Assembly: GCA_023954075.1 (NCBI GenBank)
Contig: JAMLIV010000002.1
Span: 62,001 to 126,000, forward strand
Length of the DNA stretch: 64,000 nucleotides
DNA from: Lysobacteraceae bacterium
GTDB lineage: Bacteria; Pseudomonadota; Gammaproteobacteria; Xanthomonadales; Xanthomonadaceae
Direction of reading: 5' to 3'
This document shows, piece after piece, positions 52,613 to 61,878 of the stretch; positions within the stretch are counted from its first letter, which is position 1, and each line of letters begins with the position of its first letter. Both the position numbers and the translations under genes were made by a program. The notes under the pieces are model-generated. The model was not told the DNA's origin and searched no databases. It saw only the letters and a program-made list of their open reading frames with translations.

Positions 52613-55600
52613 TCAATCCAGAGGAATGACTTTAAGCGACTCGATCCCCCGATCATCCACGATCTTCACCGCCACCTTGCGGTTCTCGCCCGGTTCGAAG
52701 GGCAGGCTCACGGTGCCGTGGAGCTTGTCCAGGCGCGACTCGTCCAGCTCGGCCTTGATGTCGCGCTTGAGCTTGTGCCAGCCGTCCTTCGCGCCGGCCA
52801 TGGGGAAGAACACCTGGCGCGGGAACAGGCTGCGCTCGTCGTAGTCGGTGTCCAGGCTCCAGGCGGCGATGTTCTTCTTGCCGCCGGACTTCAGCTCGCC
52901 GGTGGTGGTGTCGAAGTAGTCGAAGCCGTTGACCTCCACCTCGTACCTGCCGTCCTTGCGCTGGCGCAGCTCCACGTCCGGCTGGCCCATCAGCCAGAAA
53001 CTCTGGTTGCTGCTGCGCGCCTTCTTGAGATCCTCGGTGAGCAGGTCGGTGTTCATCTGCGCCTTGAGCGCGACGATGCCACGGGTGGCGTCGATGTCCT
53101 TGGCCGCTTCCGGGTCGAAGGCGAAGGCGCAGAACACGATCATCTTCGGGCGCGGGAACAGCTCGCCGGCCTCGCGCATCGCCAGCTCCACCTGACGCTG
53201 CTCCAGCGCGCCGTGCTCGGGGCCGAAGCTCACCACCACCCGCTCGCCGCTGTCGGCGTGGCCGGTGCAGTGCAGGTGGCGGGTGTCGGGCAGGGTTTCC
53301 AGCGCGGTGAAGCGCAGCATCTGGCCGCCCTTGCCGCGGATGCCGGTTTTCAGGAGCTCATCGCGCCAGGCGTGCTGGCGTAGCGATTCGCCCGAGCGCG
53401 CCACGCTGACATCGGCCTCAGCCGGCGCCTGCGCCTCGTCCAGCGACAGCACGCTGGGAAAGGGCACCGCCTCCACCGTGAACGGCCCGGTGATGCGCAG
53501 CTTGTCCTTCGATACCGCCGGCTGGTCGTACAGGGTTTCCTGATCGGCGTGCGCGGCGATGGAGTCGTCCATCTTCTTCTGCATGGCCTGGCGGGCGGCG
53601 TGGAAGGCCTCGAAGGCCTCGCGCGCCGCAGGCTTCCAGTCGTCCGGGAAGTCGAACGGCACCTCCCATTCCTGTAGAGCGGAGCTTGCTCCGCTGCCGG
53701 AAAAATCCAGCGTCGTGCCCTTGCGCCCGCCCTCGGAAACCTGGAACGGCGCGCCCGCGGTTTTCAGCGCCGCATTGAGCGCCTCCAGCGCCCGCTCGAT
53801 GGCCGGATGCATGCGCTCGTAAATCTCGTCGATCTCCGGGTTGTTGGCGATGGATTTCAAGGTGACGTGCGGGACGGTCTTGTAGATGAAGCCGCCGCGC
53901 AGGCCTTCGTGCGGATACTTCAGCTCGTAGTAGTCGTAGCTGGCGGTCATCAGCCGCTGCTTGGCCAACGTGACCGCCACGCGCGAGGTGTCGCAGGTGA
54001 TCCAGCGGCGACCCCATTTTTCTGCGACAAAGGCAGTGGTGCCGGAGCCGCAGGTGGGGTCGAGCACGAGGTCGCCGGGGTCGGTAGTCATCAGAAGGCA
54101 TCGCTGAATTGCCTTCTCCGCCGTTTGCACCACATAGACCTTGTCTTCAGTGAAACCTCCCGTCTGCATGTCATCCCACAGCTGCGTGACTGGAATGCAA
54201 GGGAAGTCCGTCAAGTACCGAACATACTGAAGCGAATTCTTTGCCACATGTAGTCGGCGGGCAACAGCAAGTCGTCGAAGCCCAACGCACTCTTTATCAG
54301 TTTTCCATGCTTGAGCGTAGCCCTTGCCTTCGTGCTCAAAATCTACGACAGGGTTTCCTTGGCTTGTGATGTTATCCGGCTTATAGATTCGTGCGTCGTC
54401 GGGAATGGAAATATCTGCTCGCTTCTCCATTGCAGACATCCCTCGTCGTTCGCCAGAGGGCCTATCAAGCCAAGTGTATGTATCGGCAGTTCCAGACTCT
54501 CGACTTTTCTCAAGAAACATCTGTCGGTACTTGGTTGTAGCCCGATCCTTCGCGTACCAAACAAGGAAATCGACGTTACTTGCCAAGAATGAAGTGGTCA
54601 CCCCGCTCGTCTTCGTAAAAGGAACAACATTGAGGTAATTCTCTACACCGAACACTTCATCGCAGATCTCACGAACGTGATGCAAATTCTCATCCGAAAT
54701 CTGCACAAATACACTGCCCGATTCATGCAACAACTCCTTCGCCAGCAACAACCGATCCCGCAGATACGTCAGATAGGAGTGAATCCCCAACTCCCAGGTA
54801 TCCCGGAACGCCTTGATCATTTCAGGCTCTTGCGTGAGGTCTTCGTCCTTCCTGTCCTTCACATCGCGCTTGTTGACGAAGGGCTGGAAGTTGCTCCCGT
54901 ATTTGATGCCGTAGGGCGGGTCGATATAGATCATCTGCACCTGCCCGGCCATGCCCTCCTTCTGCAAGAGGCTGTTCATCACCAGCAGGGAATCGCCGGC
55001 TACCAGGCGATTGGCCCAGCCGCGGTCGTGCCTGTAGAACTCGATGGCTTCGCGGTAGGGCAGCGGCTCCTCGAACCAGGCGCGGAACAGGTCGCCGGTG
55101 CCGCCGTGCTCGCCCTTCTCCTTCTTCAGGCGCTTCTTCACCACCGCGAGGAGGCTGGCCGGGTCGATGCGCTCGTGCACGTGCAGGCTGACGGTATCGA
55201 CCTCGAAGCTGGTGCGCTCGGCCTTGCCGGCCCAGTTGAGGTAGGGCTCGGACAGGCGCTTGAGCTCTTCCAGCGCCTGGCGCATCACCGATTCGTCGCC
55301 GCTCGCCAGCGCATCGTCGATCAGGCGTTCGATCTGCGCCCGGCCCACGTCGAACTGCAGCGCCGGGTCGATATGCGGATCCCAGGCCCAGGTGGTGCGC
55401 GGCTGCTCGGGATCGGTTTCCGGCGTCACCACGCCCACGTCGGGATTGTTCTTGCGCTTCTGGTCGTGGCGATAGGCGATCACCCGCGCGTCTTCGCTGG
55501 CACGCCGCGATGCCGCCTCGGTCTTCGCCTGCCGGGCTTGCGCGAGGCTCATCGCGGCCTGCCGGGGCGCGGGTTCATCGGCGCCGGCGGGCTTTTCCTG

Positions 55601-55858
55601 CGCCGCAAGAATCAGCGGCTCGGCCGGCACCGGCTCATCCACCGCGCGACGTACCGAGCCACCGCGCCCGCGGCCCGTCGCAAGCATCCCTTCGGCCAAC
55701 AGGCTGTCGCGGGCGGCGAAGTAGTCTTCCTGCGAAACGGCCGTGCCCAGCTGCTGCGACAGCCGTTCACGCAGGCTCTGGTTTCCGATGCTGCCGCCAT
55801 CGGGCGGGAGCAGCTCCAGAATCGCGCGTCGCAGGGTTTCCAACGGGGTATCGGCCAT
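52613..55858 (-). CDS. mod: Type III DNA methyltransferase, Mod subunit
   Basis: An N6-adenine methyltransferase of a type III R-M system, 1081 residues, longer than usual (about 600-700). Order: N-terminal region with a winged-helix-like LRERLSQQLGTAVSQEDYFAA, then catalytic MIYIDPPYG (motif IV, near 310), a variable target-recognition domain (about 390-560), and the SAM motif DPTCGSGTTAF near 605, so motif IV precedes motif I (beta class). A C-terminal extension of 350 residues follows with no recognised motif. The target-recognition part (about 54100-54800) is near 50 % GC against about 70 % around it. A REP palindrome sits in frame at 53678-53695. ATG 55858 is first in the defence operon. 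Confidence 0.9.
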   Translation of the reverse strand: MADTPLETLRRAILELLPPDGGSIGNQSLRERLSQQLGTAVSQEDYFAARDSLLAEGMLATGRGRGGSVRRAVDEPVPAEPLILAAQEKPAGADEPAPRQAAMSLAQARQAKTEAASRRASEDARVIAYRHDQKRKNNPDVGVVTPETDPEQPRTTWAWDPHIDPALQFDVGRAQIERLIDDALASGDESVMRQALEELKRLSEPYLNWAGKAERTSFEVDTVSLHVHERIDPASLLAVVKKRLKKEKGEHGGTGDLFRAWFEEPLPYREAIEFYRHDRGWANRLVAGDSLLVMNSLLQKEGMAGQVQMIYIDPPYGIKYGSNFQPFVNKRDVKDRKDEDLTQEPEMIKAFRDTWELGIHSYLTYLRDRLLLAKELLHESGSVFVQISDENLHHVREICDEVFGVENYLNVVPFTKTSGVTTSFLASNVDFLVWYAKDRATTKYRQMFLEKSRESGTADTYTWLDRPSGERRGMSAMEKRADISIPDDARIYKPDNITSQGNPVVDFEHEGKGYAQAWKTDKECVGLRRLAVARRLHVAKNSLQYVRYLTDFPCIPVTQLWDDMQTGGFTEDKVYVVQTAEKAIQRCLLMTTDPGDLVLDPTCGSGTTAFVAEKWGRRWITCDTSRVAVTLAKQRLMTASYDYYELKYPHEGLRGGFIYKTVPHVTLKSIANNPEIDEIYERMHPAIERALEALNAALKTAGAPFQVSEGGRKGTTLDFSGSGASSALQEWEVPFDFPDDWKPAAREAFEAFHAARQAMQKKMDDSIAAHADQETLYDQPAVSKDKLRITGPFTVEAVPFPSVLSLDEAQAPAEADVSVARSGESLRQHAWRDELLKTGIRGKGGQMLRFTALETLPDTRHLHCTGHADSGERVVVSFGPEHGALEQRQVELAMREAGELFPRPKMIVFCAFAFDPEAAKDIDATRGIVALKAQMNTDLLTEDLKKARSSNQSFWLMGQPDVELRQRKDGRYEVEVNGFDYFDTTTGELKSGGKKNIAAWSLDTDYDERSLFPRQVFFPMAGAKDGWHKLKRDIKAELDESRLDKLHGTVSLPFEPGENRKVAVKIVDDRGIESLKVIPLD
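53678..53695. repeat. REP-type palindrome inside mod
   Basis: AGCGGAGCTTGCTCCGCT is an 8-bp inverted repeat around a 2-base loop and has the core of the local REP elements. Here it lies inside the mod coding frame and encodes part of SGSGASSALQ without disrupting translation. Confidence 0.8.
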
Positions 55859-55992
55859 GGGAGTCACGATGGTTCGCCAGCAAGCCTTGGAGATTAGCCG
55901 GACCGCCGCAGCAACGCGACGCCGCAGGCGGCTTTGTCCCCGAAAGGGCAATGGCGTCAGCGGGCAAACGCGGTGGAAACCGGTGCGCAGGC

Positions 55993-57738
55993 CTACGCGT
56001 TTTTCCTTCCGGCGAGGATGGCGAGGATTTCTTCGCGGGCTTTGACGCCGAGGATGGGCAGGACGAGGAGGTCGCCCGGCTGCGCCCAGTCCAGCAGGGT
56101 GCGGACGCCGTCCACTTCGTCGGGGATGAAGTCGATGGCCTGGCGCGGGACGCCTTCGGCCTGGAGCGCATCGCCGATCACCTGCGCCACTTCGCCGGCC
56201 CTGCGGCCGCGCAGGTAGCCGTCGACGTCCTTGAGCACCACGCGGTCGGGTCGGTAACGGGCCACGGTGCGGGCCACCGCGCGCAGGGCCTCGTCGAGGC
56301 GGTTGCCGGCGTGGCCGAGGCTGATCCCCAGGCGCGCGCCGTGGCGCTGGGTCTGGGCGAGGTCGAGCAGGCCGCCGAGTCCTTCCGGATTGTGCGCGTA
56401 GTCGATCCATACGCGCACGCCGCGCCATTCCCAGCGTTCCAGCCGGCCGCGATTGTCGGCGTTGTCGGTGCCGAAGCTCGCGAGCGTTGCGCGGATCGTT
56501 TCGAGATCGATGCCAAGCGCAAAGCCGGCGAGCGCGGCGGCGGCGAGGTTGGCGATGTTGTAGTGCGCCGCGCCGCCCACGCTCAGCGGCATCGCGGCGA
56601 TATCGCCGAGGTCGATGCCGTCGGTGGCGATACCCTGTGGGTGCAGCCAGAGATGGCCCTCGCGCGCGAGGCACGCGGGGCGGGTGGGCGCGCGTTCGCG
56701 CAGGAATGCCGCGTTCTCGTCCAGCGAAAACCAGCCGACGGGCGCGGCGAGCGTCAGGCCGGCCTCGCGCAGCCGCACATCGTCGGCGTTGAGCACCAGC
56801 AGGCCGCGCGCGTCGATCGCGCGGGCGAGGGTGAGCTTGGCGCGGATCAGGTCTTCCAGGCTGTGGATGCCGTATTCGCCGAAGTGGTCGGCGCTCACGT
56901 TGGTGACCACGGCCACGTCGGCGCGCTCCACCGCCAGGCCGCGCCGCAGGATGCCGCCGCGCGCCGTTTCCAGCACGGCGGCGTCGATGCCGCGGCGGCG
57001 CAGCACGGTGCGCGCGCCGACCGGGCCGGAGTAGTCGCCCGATTCGAGCTTTTCGCCCTCCACGAACAGGCCGTCGGTGCAGGACCAGCCCGCGCGCCGG
57101 CCGCTGGCGCGCAGCAGGGCGGCGATCAGGCGCACCGTGGTGGTCTTGCCGTTGGAGCCGGTGACCAGGGCGGTGGGAACCGCATGGCGCGCCGCCCAGT
57201 CGATGGATTCGGGCGCGGGCAGGGCGGTCAGGGGAAAATCCTGCCCGCCGGCACCGCTGCCGAGGGTCAGGATCTCATCGTCGAACAGGGCGGGAACGCC
57301 GCGCCGGCGCGCCTCGGCGAGCAGGGCGGTCAGCACCGGGTTGTGCTGCGCGCGCGCCAGCGCGGCGAGCGTATGCGTGGCCTGTTCACGATCCCGGCTC
57401 GCCGGGTGGCCGGGCGCTTCACCCACGGACTCGCCGCAGGCGTCGCTCCAGGCCCATTCGTTGACCTCGGTGGCGCACAGGAGCCGATCCACCGGCGCGA
57501 CGAAGGCAAGGTTGGCCCCGCTCGCGTGCTGTTCGGCCGCGAGCGGCGCATCGGGCCAGCCGAGCGCGGCGCGCATGGCGCGCACGTTCGCCGCCCAGCG
57601 CTGCAGGCGCGGCTCGTCCACGATCACGCCGGCGGCGGCCTCCAGCACCACGCCCGGTTCGGCGAAGTGGCGATTGGGACCGGTGAGGCGACGCGAGCCG
57701 TCGAACGGCGGCGATGGCGGCATCGGCCGGTCAGTCAT
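55993..57738 (-). CDS. Mur ligase-family protein of the cyanophycin locus
   Basis: A 581-residue ATP-dependent amide ligase of the Mur ligase superfamily. The P-loop VTGSNGKTTTVRL is near residue 163, followed by DYSGPVGARTVLRRRGIDAAVLETARGGILRRG and VVTNVSADHFGEYGI, very similar in order to the ligase half of the neighbouring CphA. YAHNPEGLGG near 465 and HAGNRLDEALRA complete the C-terminal domain. It lacks the ATP-grasp half of CphA and has a distinct 150-residue N-terminus. Starts at ATG 57738, 8 bases before the cphA stop. Probably related to cyanophycin or dipeptide metabolism; substrate unknown. Confidence 0.83.
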   Translation of the reverse strand: MTDRPMPPSPPFDGSRRLTGPNRHFAEPGVVLEAAAGVIVDEPRLQRWAANVRAMRAALGWPDAPLAAEQHASGANLAFVAPVDRLLCATEVNEWAWSDACGESVGEAPGHPASRDREQATHTLAALARAQHNPVLTALLAEARRRGVPALFDDEILTLGSGAGGQDFPLTALPAPESIDWAARHAVPTALVTGSNGKTTTVRLIAALLRASGRRAGWSCTDGLFVEGEKLESGDYSGPVGARTVLRRRGIDAAVLETARGGILRRGLAVERADVAVVTNVSADHFGEYGIHSLEDLIRAKLTLARAIDARGLLVLNADDVRLREAGLTLAAPVGWFSLDENAAFLRERAPTRPACLAREGHLWLHPQGIATDGIDLGDIAAMPLSVGGAAHYNIANLAAAALAGFALGIDLETIRATLASFGTDNADNRGRLERWEWRGVRVWIDYAHNPEGLGGLLDLAQTQRHGARLGISLGHAGNRLDEALRAVARTVARYRPDRVVLKDVDGYLRGRRAGEVAQVIGDALQAEGVPRQAIDFIPDEVDGVRTLLDWAQPGDLLVLPILGVKAREEILAILAGRKNA

Positions 57739-60535
57739 CGACTTCCCGTGCGAACACGATGCCGCGTTCGTCGCGTATCGCCCCTTCCATCAGCTCGCGC
57801 AGGCGCGCCTCGTGCGCCAGCGCGACCGGGTCGCCTGACGCGTGGCTCACTGCGTCAATGGCCGCGGCGGGCTTGGGCGGTGCGCCCTCGGGGCGGAACT
57901 TGATGATCTGCTTCCAGGAGCGGGTCAGCGCGTCGGCGAACACCAGCAAAAGGTCGCCGGCCTGGCTCATGCGCAGGGCCGCATCGATGGCTTCCTGCTC
58001 GTCCGGGATGATCGAGATCTGCGATTCGGGTACGCCCTGCTCCTTCAGCCGGCGCTGGAGGATCAGCGGCACGGTGTCGCCGTCGCGCCCGCGCAGGGAG
58101 TCGTCGCGGCGGCAGATGTAGTGGTCGAAGCGCCCGGCCACGGCGTCGGCGATGGCCTGAAGATCCTCGTCGCGGCGGTCGCCCGGGCCGGCCAGCACCA
58201 CGATGCGCCGTCCCGCTACGTCGAGCCGCTGCGCCAGATCGGCCATCGCGGCCACGGCGTGGGCGTTGTGGCCGTAGTCGAACAGCACCTTGAAGGGGTG
58301 CTCGTCGAACACATTCATGCGGCCCGGTGCCTGGAAGAAGGTGGTGTCGAAGGTGCGCAGGCCCTGGCGGATGGCGTCGAGCTTCAATCCCAGCGAAAAC
58401 GCGATGGCGGCGGCGAACATGGCGTTCTGCACGTTGTGCATGGCGCGGCCTTCCAGCGTGGCCGGGATCAGGTGGGTCCACAGCAGCGGCAGGTGGCTGC
58501 CCTTGTCGTAGAGCGTGATCATCTGGCCGTTGATGCCGGCCTCCAGCGCGCAGGCGCGCCCGCCGGCGCGGATGTGCTCGCGCACCAGCGGGTGCGAGGG
58601 CGTGGTGGTGACGTAGCAGATGCTCTTGGCTTCGACGTAGCCCGACATCTTCAGCACCAGCGGGTCGTCGGCGTTGAGCACGGCGCAGTCGGTCGCCACT
58701 TCGGCGACGATGCGCTTGACCTCGGCGAGCTGTTCGAGCGAATCGATGCCCTTCATGCCCAGGTGGTCGGACTGCACGTTGAGCACCGCGCCCACGTTCA
58801 CTTCGGACACGCCCATGCCGGCGCGCAAGAGGCCGCCGCGCGCGGTCTCCAGCACGGCCAGGTCGATCTGCGGATCGCTCAGCACCATGCGCGCCGACAC
58901 CGGGCCGGTCATGTCGCCTTCCACGGTGCGCTGGCCGTCGATGTAGACGCCGTCGGTGGTGGTGAGCCCGGGCGTGTAGCCGGCCATCTTGACGACGTGC
59001 GCCAGCATGCGCGCGGTGGTGGTCTTGCCGTTGGTGCCGGTGATCGCGGCGATCGGCACGCGTGAAGGCGCGCCGGGCGGGAACAGCATGTCGATCACCG
59101 GGCCGGCGGCGTCGCGCGGCGTGCCCTCGCTGGGTGCGACGTGCATGCGGAAGCCCGGTGCGGCGTTGACCTCGCAGATCGCCCCGCCCACCGACTTGTA
59201 GCTCTCGGCGATGTTGGGCGTGAGGAAGTCCACGCCGCCCACATCCAGCCCGATGGCGCGCACCGCGCGCACCGCCATGTCGCGGTTGTCGGGATGGATG
59301 ATGTCGGTGACGTCGGTCGCGGTGCCTCCGGTGGAGAGGTTGCCGGTGGCGCGCAGGAACACCGGCTCGCCCTCGGGCGGCACCGATTCGGCGGTGTAGC
59401 CCACGCGCTGCATCATCTGTTCGGCGTGGGCATCCAGCGCCAGGCGGGTCAGCACCTTCTCGTGGCCCACGCCGCGGCGCGGGTCCTGGTTCACGATGTC
59501 GACGAGTTCGGCGATGTTGTGCACGCCGTCGCCCACGACGTGGCCGGGCGTGCGGCGGGTGGCGGCGATCAGCTCGCCGTTGATGACCAGCAGGCGATGG
59601 TCGTCGCCTTCCTGGAAGGTTTCCACGATCACCGAGCGCGAGTGCTCGCGCGCGGCGCGGAAACCTGCGGCCACGGCGTCAGGATCGGAAATGTTGATGG
59701 TGATGCCGCGGCCGTGGTTGCCGTTGTAGGGCTTGGTGACCACCGCACCGCCGAGCCGGCGCGCGGCGCGCAGCGCGCCTTCCTCGCTGGTGACCAGCTC
59801 CTGGCGCGGCACCGGCAGGCCGAGCGCGGCGAGGATCTTGTTGGTTTCCTCCTTGTCGCCGGCCAGCTCCACGGCGATGTAGGAGGTCTTGCCGGTCACC
59901 GTGGCCTGGATGCGCTGCTGGTACTTGCCGTGCCCGAGCTGCACCAGCGACTGCTGGTTGAGCCGCAGCCACGGGATGCCGCGCGCCTGCGCCGCCGCCA
60001 CCAGCGAGGCCGTGGACGGCCCCAGCGCCTGGCGCTGGGCAAAGCGGATGAAGGCGTCGCGCTCGGTAGCCCAGTCGAAACCCTCGGGCACCGCGCCGGG
60101 CGGCCGGATCGCCTCGGGCAGGAGCGCGCACAGCAGCTTGAGCGCGAGGATGCCCGCTTCGATGCCCTCTTCGCGCTGGGTGTATTCGTACACCACGCTG
60201 TAGACGCCGGGGCGGCCGTCGATGCTGCGGGTCTTGCCGAAGGTGACGTCCTCGCCGGCGATGTTCTGCAGCTCGATCGCGACGTGTTCGAGCACGTGCC
60301 CGAGCCAGGTGCCCTCGCCCTCGCGCAGCCGCCGCAGGAAGCCGCCCGGCTCGCGGTAGGAGCAGCCGTGTTCGGCCAGCCCCGGCAGGGCGCCCAGCAG
60401 CTTGCCGATGAAGTCCTCGCCCAGGCGCGCGCTCGGCCAGGCTTCCAGTTCGCCCAGGTCCAGCTCCAGCCGGATTACCGGAAAATGCGCGTAGAGCGAA
60501 GGCCCCACGTAGACGGAACGATCGAGTATGCGCAT
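57731..60535 (-). CDS. cphA: Cyanophycin synthetase
   Basis: Makes multi-L-arginyl-poly-L-aspartate (cyanophycin), a nitrogen reserve. The 934 residues contain an N-terminal domain (MRILDRSVYVGPSLYAHFPVIR), an ATP-grasp domain (about 215-475, with VTKPYNGNHGRGITINISD and NAAPGFRMHVAPSEG) and a Mur-ligase-like domain (about 490-870; P-loop ITGTNGKTTTARML and AVLETARGGLLRAGMGV). These halves add Asp and Arg in turn. ATG 60535 is the family start. It is followed by an overlapping second Mur-ligase gene, and cyanophycinase lies upstream in the same orientation. Confidence 0.94.
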   Translation of the reverse strand: MRILDRSVYVGPSLYAHFPVIRLELDLGELEAWPSARLGEDFIGKLLGALPGLAEHGCSYREPGGFLRRLREGEGTWLGHVLEHVAIELQNIAGEDVTFGKTRSIDGRPGVYSVVYEYTQREEGIEAGILALKLLCALLPEAIRPPGAVPEGFDWATERDAFIRFAQRQALGPSTASLVAAAQARGIPWLRLNQQSLVQLGHGKYQQRIQATVTGKTSYIAVELAGDKEETNKILAALGLPVPRQELVTSEEGALRAARRLGGAVVTKPYNGNHGRGITINISDPDAVAAGFRAAREHSRSVIVETFQEGDDHRLLVINGELIAATRRTPGHVVGDGVHNIAELVDIVNQDPRRGVGHEKVLTRLALDAHAEQMMQRVGYTAESVPPEGEPVFLRATGNLSTGGTATDVTDIIHPDNRDMAVRAVRAIGLDVGGVDFLTPNIAESYKSVGGAICEVNAAPGFRMHVAPSEGTPRDAAGPVIDMLFPPGAPSRVPIAAITGTNGKTTTARMLAHVVKMAGYTPGLTTTDGVYIDGQRTVEGDMTGPVSARMVLSDPQIDLAVLETARGGLLRAGMGVSEVNVGAVLNVQSDHLGMKGIDSLEQLAEVKRIVAEVATDCAVLNADDPLVLKMSGYVEAKSICYVTTTPSHPLVREHIRAGGRACALEAGINGQMITLYDKGSHLPLLWTHLIPATLEGRAMHNVQNAMFAAAIAFSLGLKLDAIRQGLRTFDTTFFQAPGRMNVFDEHPFKVLFDYGHNAHAVAAMADLAQRLDVAGRRIVVLAGPGDRRDEDLQAIADAVAGRFDHYICRRDDSLRGRDGDTVPLILQRRLKEQGVPESQISIIPDEQEAIDAALRMSQAGDLLLVFADALTRSWKQIIKFRPEGAPPKPAAAIDAVSHASGDPVALAHEARLRELMEGAIRDERGIVFAREVDD

Positions 60536-60701
60536 GTGTCCCCTCCGACACCAACCCCAGGTCAGAGGTGCAGCATGCCCAAAAGCGCGGGGAAGGGGAA
60601 TTGCGCGGTGCGGCAGCGCGGCGATCAGCCCCCGGAACGACGAAGCGCCGGCCCCTCCCGGGTACCGGCGCTCCGCGTGACGCGGGTAACGCGACGGCCG
60701 A

Positions 60702-61664
60702 TCAGCGGCGGCGCAGCACCAGCCAGCCGGCACCCATCATCGCCAACAGCATCAGCAGGAGGCTCTGGTGGCTGGAGGCGGGAACCATCACGTTGACCGG
60801 CGCGACGGGGACCACGATGTCGGGAATGTCGCCAAAGGACACGCTCGCCTCCAGCGTGACGCTGCCACCGGCCGGAATGCTGCGGTTCCACTGCAGCGCG
60901 GCACCGTTGTCGATGCAGCCGGTGGCCAGCGCGTTGTCGAGCGCGCCGGCACCGATCTGGCTCCAGACAGAATCATAACCAGCGCCGGTCCAGGCCGTGA
61001 CGGGCGTCTGCGGAATGAACAGGATGAAGTAGCTGGGCGTGGCACCGCAGTCGCTGCCACCGACGGCACCGCTCGTGCCCTGGCGGGTGGGAATGCCGTC
61101 GTCATCTCCCGCCAGGTAGATATCACCGCCCAGGAACACACTGGCGCTCTGGGCCGCCGCGCCGCCGTTGGTGAGCGTCATGCGCATGCTGTAGTAGTTC
61201 TGCCCGTTGACATAGCTCACCACCTGGCGCGCGGTGATGCCGCTGGCACCCAGGGTGCCATCCACGGTGACCTGAAAGGGCGAGGCGCTGGTGCCGCTGC
61301 CGCTCACCGCACTGACGGCGGTGCCGCTGTACGGGGTCGCAGCCCCGATGCTGCCGCCCGCCTGCAGCGTTGGCGCGTACTGGACGCCGCCCACCTGCAC
61401 GATCCAGCCCATGGCTCCCGTGTCGAGGGAGTCTTCCGGATAGAACTGACCGGTACCGGGAATCGCGGCATTGAACACCTGGAACGAGTTGTTGTCGCCC
61501 ACGCGCACGGTCAGCGGATTGCCGTTGATCGATGTGAAGGCACTGGCACCTTTGGCGTGGAGGTCGGAAGCCTTCTTCTGCGCCATCACCGGAGCAGCAA
61601 GGCACAGGCCGAATACCACAACCGCGGCGGTTTGCAGCAAGAGGCGGATCGTTGGACGACTCAT
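60702..61664 (-). CDS. Secreted protein with C-terminal sorting tail
   Basis: I do not recognise a catalytic family. The 320 residues have a signal peptide (MSRPTIRLLLQTAAVVVFGLCLAAPVMA) and a beta-rich, Gly/Ser/Thr-rich exported domain with the repeated pattern TLTNGGAAAQSASVFLGGDIYLAGDDDG. At the C-terminus VMVPASSHQSLLLMLLAMMGAGWLVLRRR is a hydrophobic helix followed by a short Arg tail, in the style of IPTL-CTERM or PEP-CTERM sorting signals with a Pro start. Such proteins are thought to be cut and sorted to the cell surface. It sits alone between cphA and cyanophycinase, same strand; a role in cyanophycin is not implied. Confidence 0.72.
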   Translation of the reverse strand: MSRPTIRLLLQTAAVVVFGLCLAAPVMAQKKASDLHAKGASAFTSINGNPLTVRVGDNNSFQVFNAAIPGTGQFYPEDSLDTGAMGWIVQVGGVQYAPTLQAGGSIGAATPYSGTAVSAVSGSGTSASPFQVTVDGTLGASGITARQVVSYVNGQNYYSMRMTLTNGGAAAQSASVFLGGDIYLAGDDDGIPTRQGTSGAVGGSDCGATPSYFILFIPQTPVTAWTGAGYDSVWSQIGAGALDNALATGCIDNGAALQWNRSIPAGGSVTLEASVSFGDIPDIVVPVAPVNVMVPASSHQSLLLMLLAMMGAGWLVLRRR

Positions 61665-61878
61665 GGGTGAAGCTCCGGAAATACGTGATGGGGTTGGCAG
61701 TTTATCCGAATATCCGAACAAAAGCGCGGCCGGCGCGTTTCCCCTGAAGAGCGTGCCGCGCAGTACCGGTGCGACGGATGGCGGATAGCGGATTCCGCTG
61801 GAAACAATCCCCGGCCACGCTCCCCGACGGCCCTTTCCCGACGCCCATTCCGACGGATGGGCACCGGAACCGTGCGAA

